NCBI GenBank assembly: GCA_947472965.1 | Contig: CANJEF010000101.1 | Coordinates: 1 to 5,580, forward strand | Reading direction: 5' to 3' | From: Sphingobacteriales bacterium | GTDB lineage: Bacteria > Bacteroidota > Bacteroidia > Chitinophagales > Chitinophagaceae | DNA: 5,580 nt | Part shown: positions 5,309-5,580 of the stretch, piece after piece | Position numbering within the stretch: the first letter of the stretch is position 1 | Layout of the letters: each line of letters opens with the position of its first letter | Notes under the pieces: generated by a model | What the model saw: only the letters and a program-made list of their open reading frames with translations | Database searches by the model: none | What the model was told of the DNA's origin: nothing | Program-made: the position numbers and the translations under genes

Positions 5309-5580
5309 CTAGCCCAATACAGATTGAATTTCTCTGACAAACTCAACAGTGACCCCGTATTTTTCAGAAATGGATTCTATGGTGTTTGATGAGTCTTTGA
5401 GGTCCTTAATGATTGAAAGGGTTTGATTATTGCCCTTTAAAATTCCTCTTGCTTCTCCATTCACTTCTCCTTTCGCTACTCCTTCAGTGAAGCCTTCCAT
5501 TTTGGCTTCATAAAGGTTGGTTTCTCGCGAGCGGATATTGTCAAGGTATAATTCATAGGCTCTGATGCGTTCTGGAGATA
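5309..5580 (-). CDS. Rpn-family / PD-(D/E)XK nuclease transposase-like protein, C-terminal fragment (5' end outside window)
   Basis: Eighty-nine codons are visible, ending at TAG (5311-5309); the frame stays open to the right edge, so the Met at 5500-5498 is internal. The visible part starts SPERIRAYELYLDNIRS, followed by a Glu/Gly-rich stretch with glycine about every four residues (EGFTEG, AKGEVNGEARG, ILKGN), then a short helical tail (TIESISEKYGV, EFVREIQSVL). This order of alpha-helical YE.YL.DIR segment, G-periodic linker and Ser/Gly helix-turn tail is typical of the C-terminus of Rpn (recombination-promoting nuclease)/PD-(D/E)XK transposase-like proteins in Bacteroidota. The catalytic nuclease domain would lie outside the window, so activity cannot be judged. 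In this family such proteins are associated with recA-independent DNA transfer and are often multi-copy. It converges on the PLP enzyme gene with 136 bp between the stops. Confidence 0.72.
   Translation of the reverse strand, partial: SPERIRAYELYLDNIRSRETNLYEAKMEGFTEGVAKGEVNGEARGILKGNNQTLSIIKDLKDSSNTIESISEKYGVTVEFVREIQSVLG

Overview
The window looks like a piece of a Bacteroidota chromosome, probably near the Chitinophagaceae/Sphingobacteriia-type lineages. The main reasons are a SprA-type gene (core component of the type IX secretion system, a Bacteroidota-specific machine) directly behind ruvA, an AT-leaning composition, and starts without Shine-Dalgarno sequences. The lineage below phylum level is inference.

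Layout. Positions 1-2751 (minus strand) hold the first 917 codons of a very large sprA gene that runs off the left edge. It is open throughout, but a search limited to complete ORFs would miss it. Positions 2780-3364 (minus) hold a complete ruvA, 28 bp upstream of sprA and probably co-transcribed with it. Positions 3365-3948 are a divergent intergenic region of unusual structure. It has three arrays of a degenerate 7-bp repeat (CAGRNNT or its complement), a 17-bp direct repeat, and a pair of inverted GC-rich REP-like arms around a short AT-rich core. Positions 3949-5172 (plus) encode a complete PLP-dependent trans-sulfuration-family enzyme of sulfur amino acid metabolism. Its stop codon lies inside the first unit of a fourth heptamer array (5170-5260), followed by four units of a second heptamer family (5260-5287). 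Positions 5309-5580 (minus) hold the C-terminal end of an Rpn/PD-(D/E)XK transposase-like protein that runs off the right edge.

How the parts relate. The ruvA-sprA pair joins a DNA repair gene to a secretion gene with no functional link that I can see; their adjacency is a recurring Bacteroidota gene order. The PLP enzyme is a stand-alone metabolic gene transcribed away from ruvA and convergent with the rpn-like gene. The coding genes are ordinary. The unusual content is the non-coding DNA: strictly phased heptamer arrays whose orientation inverts across the intergenic element and again across the PLP gene, so that the mRNA of that gene probably has complementary 5' and 3' ends. I see no CRISPR array, tRNA, rRNA, prophage or defence cassette, and nothing that clearly amounts to a new multi-gene system.
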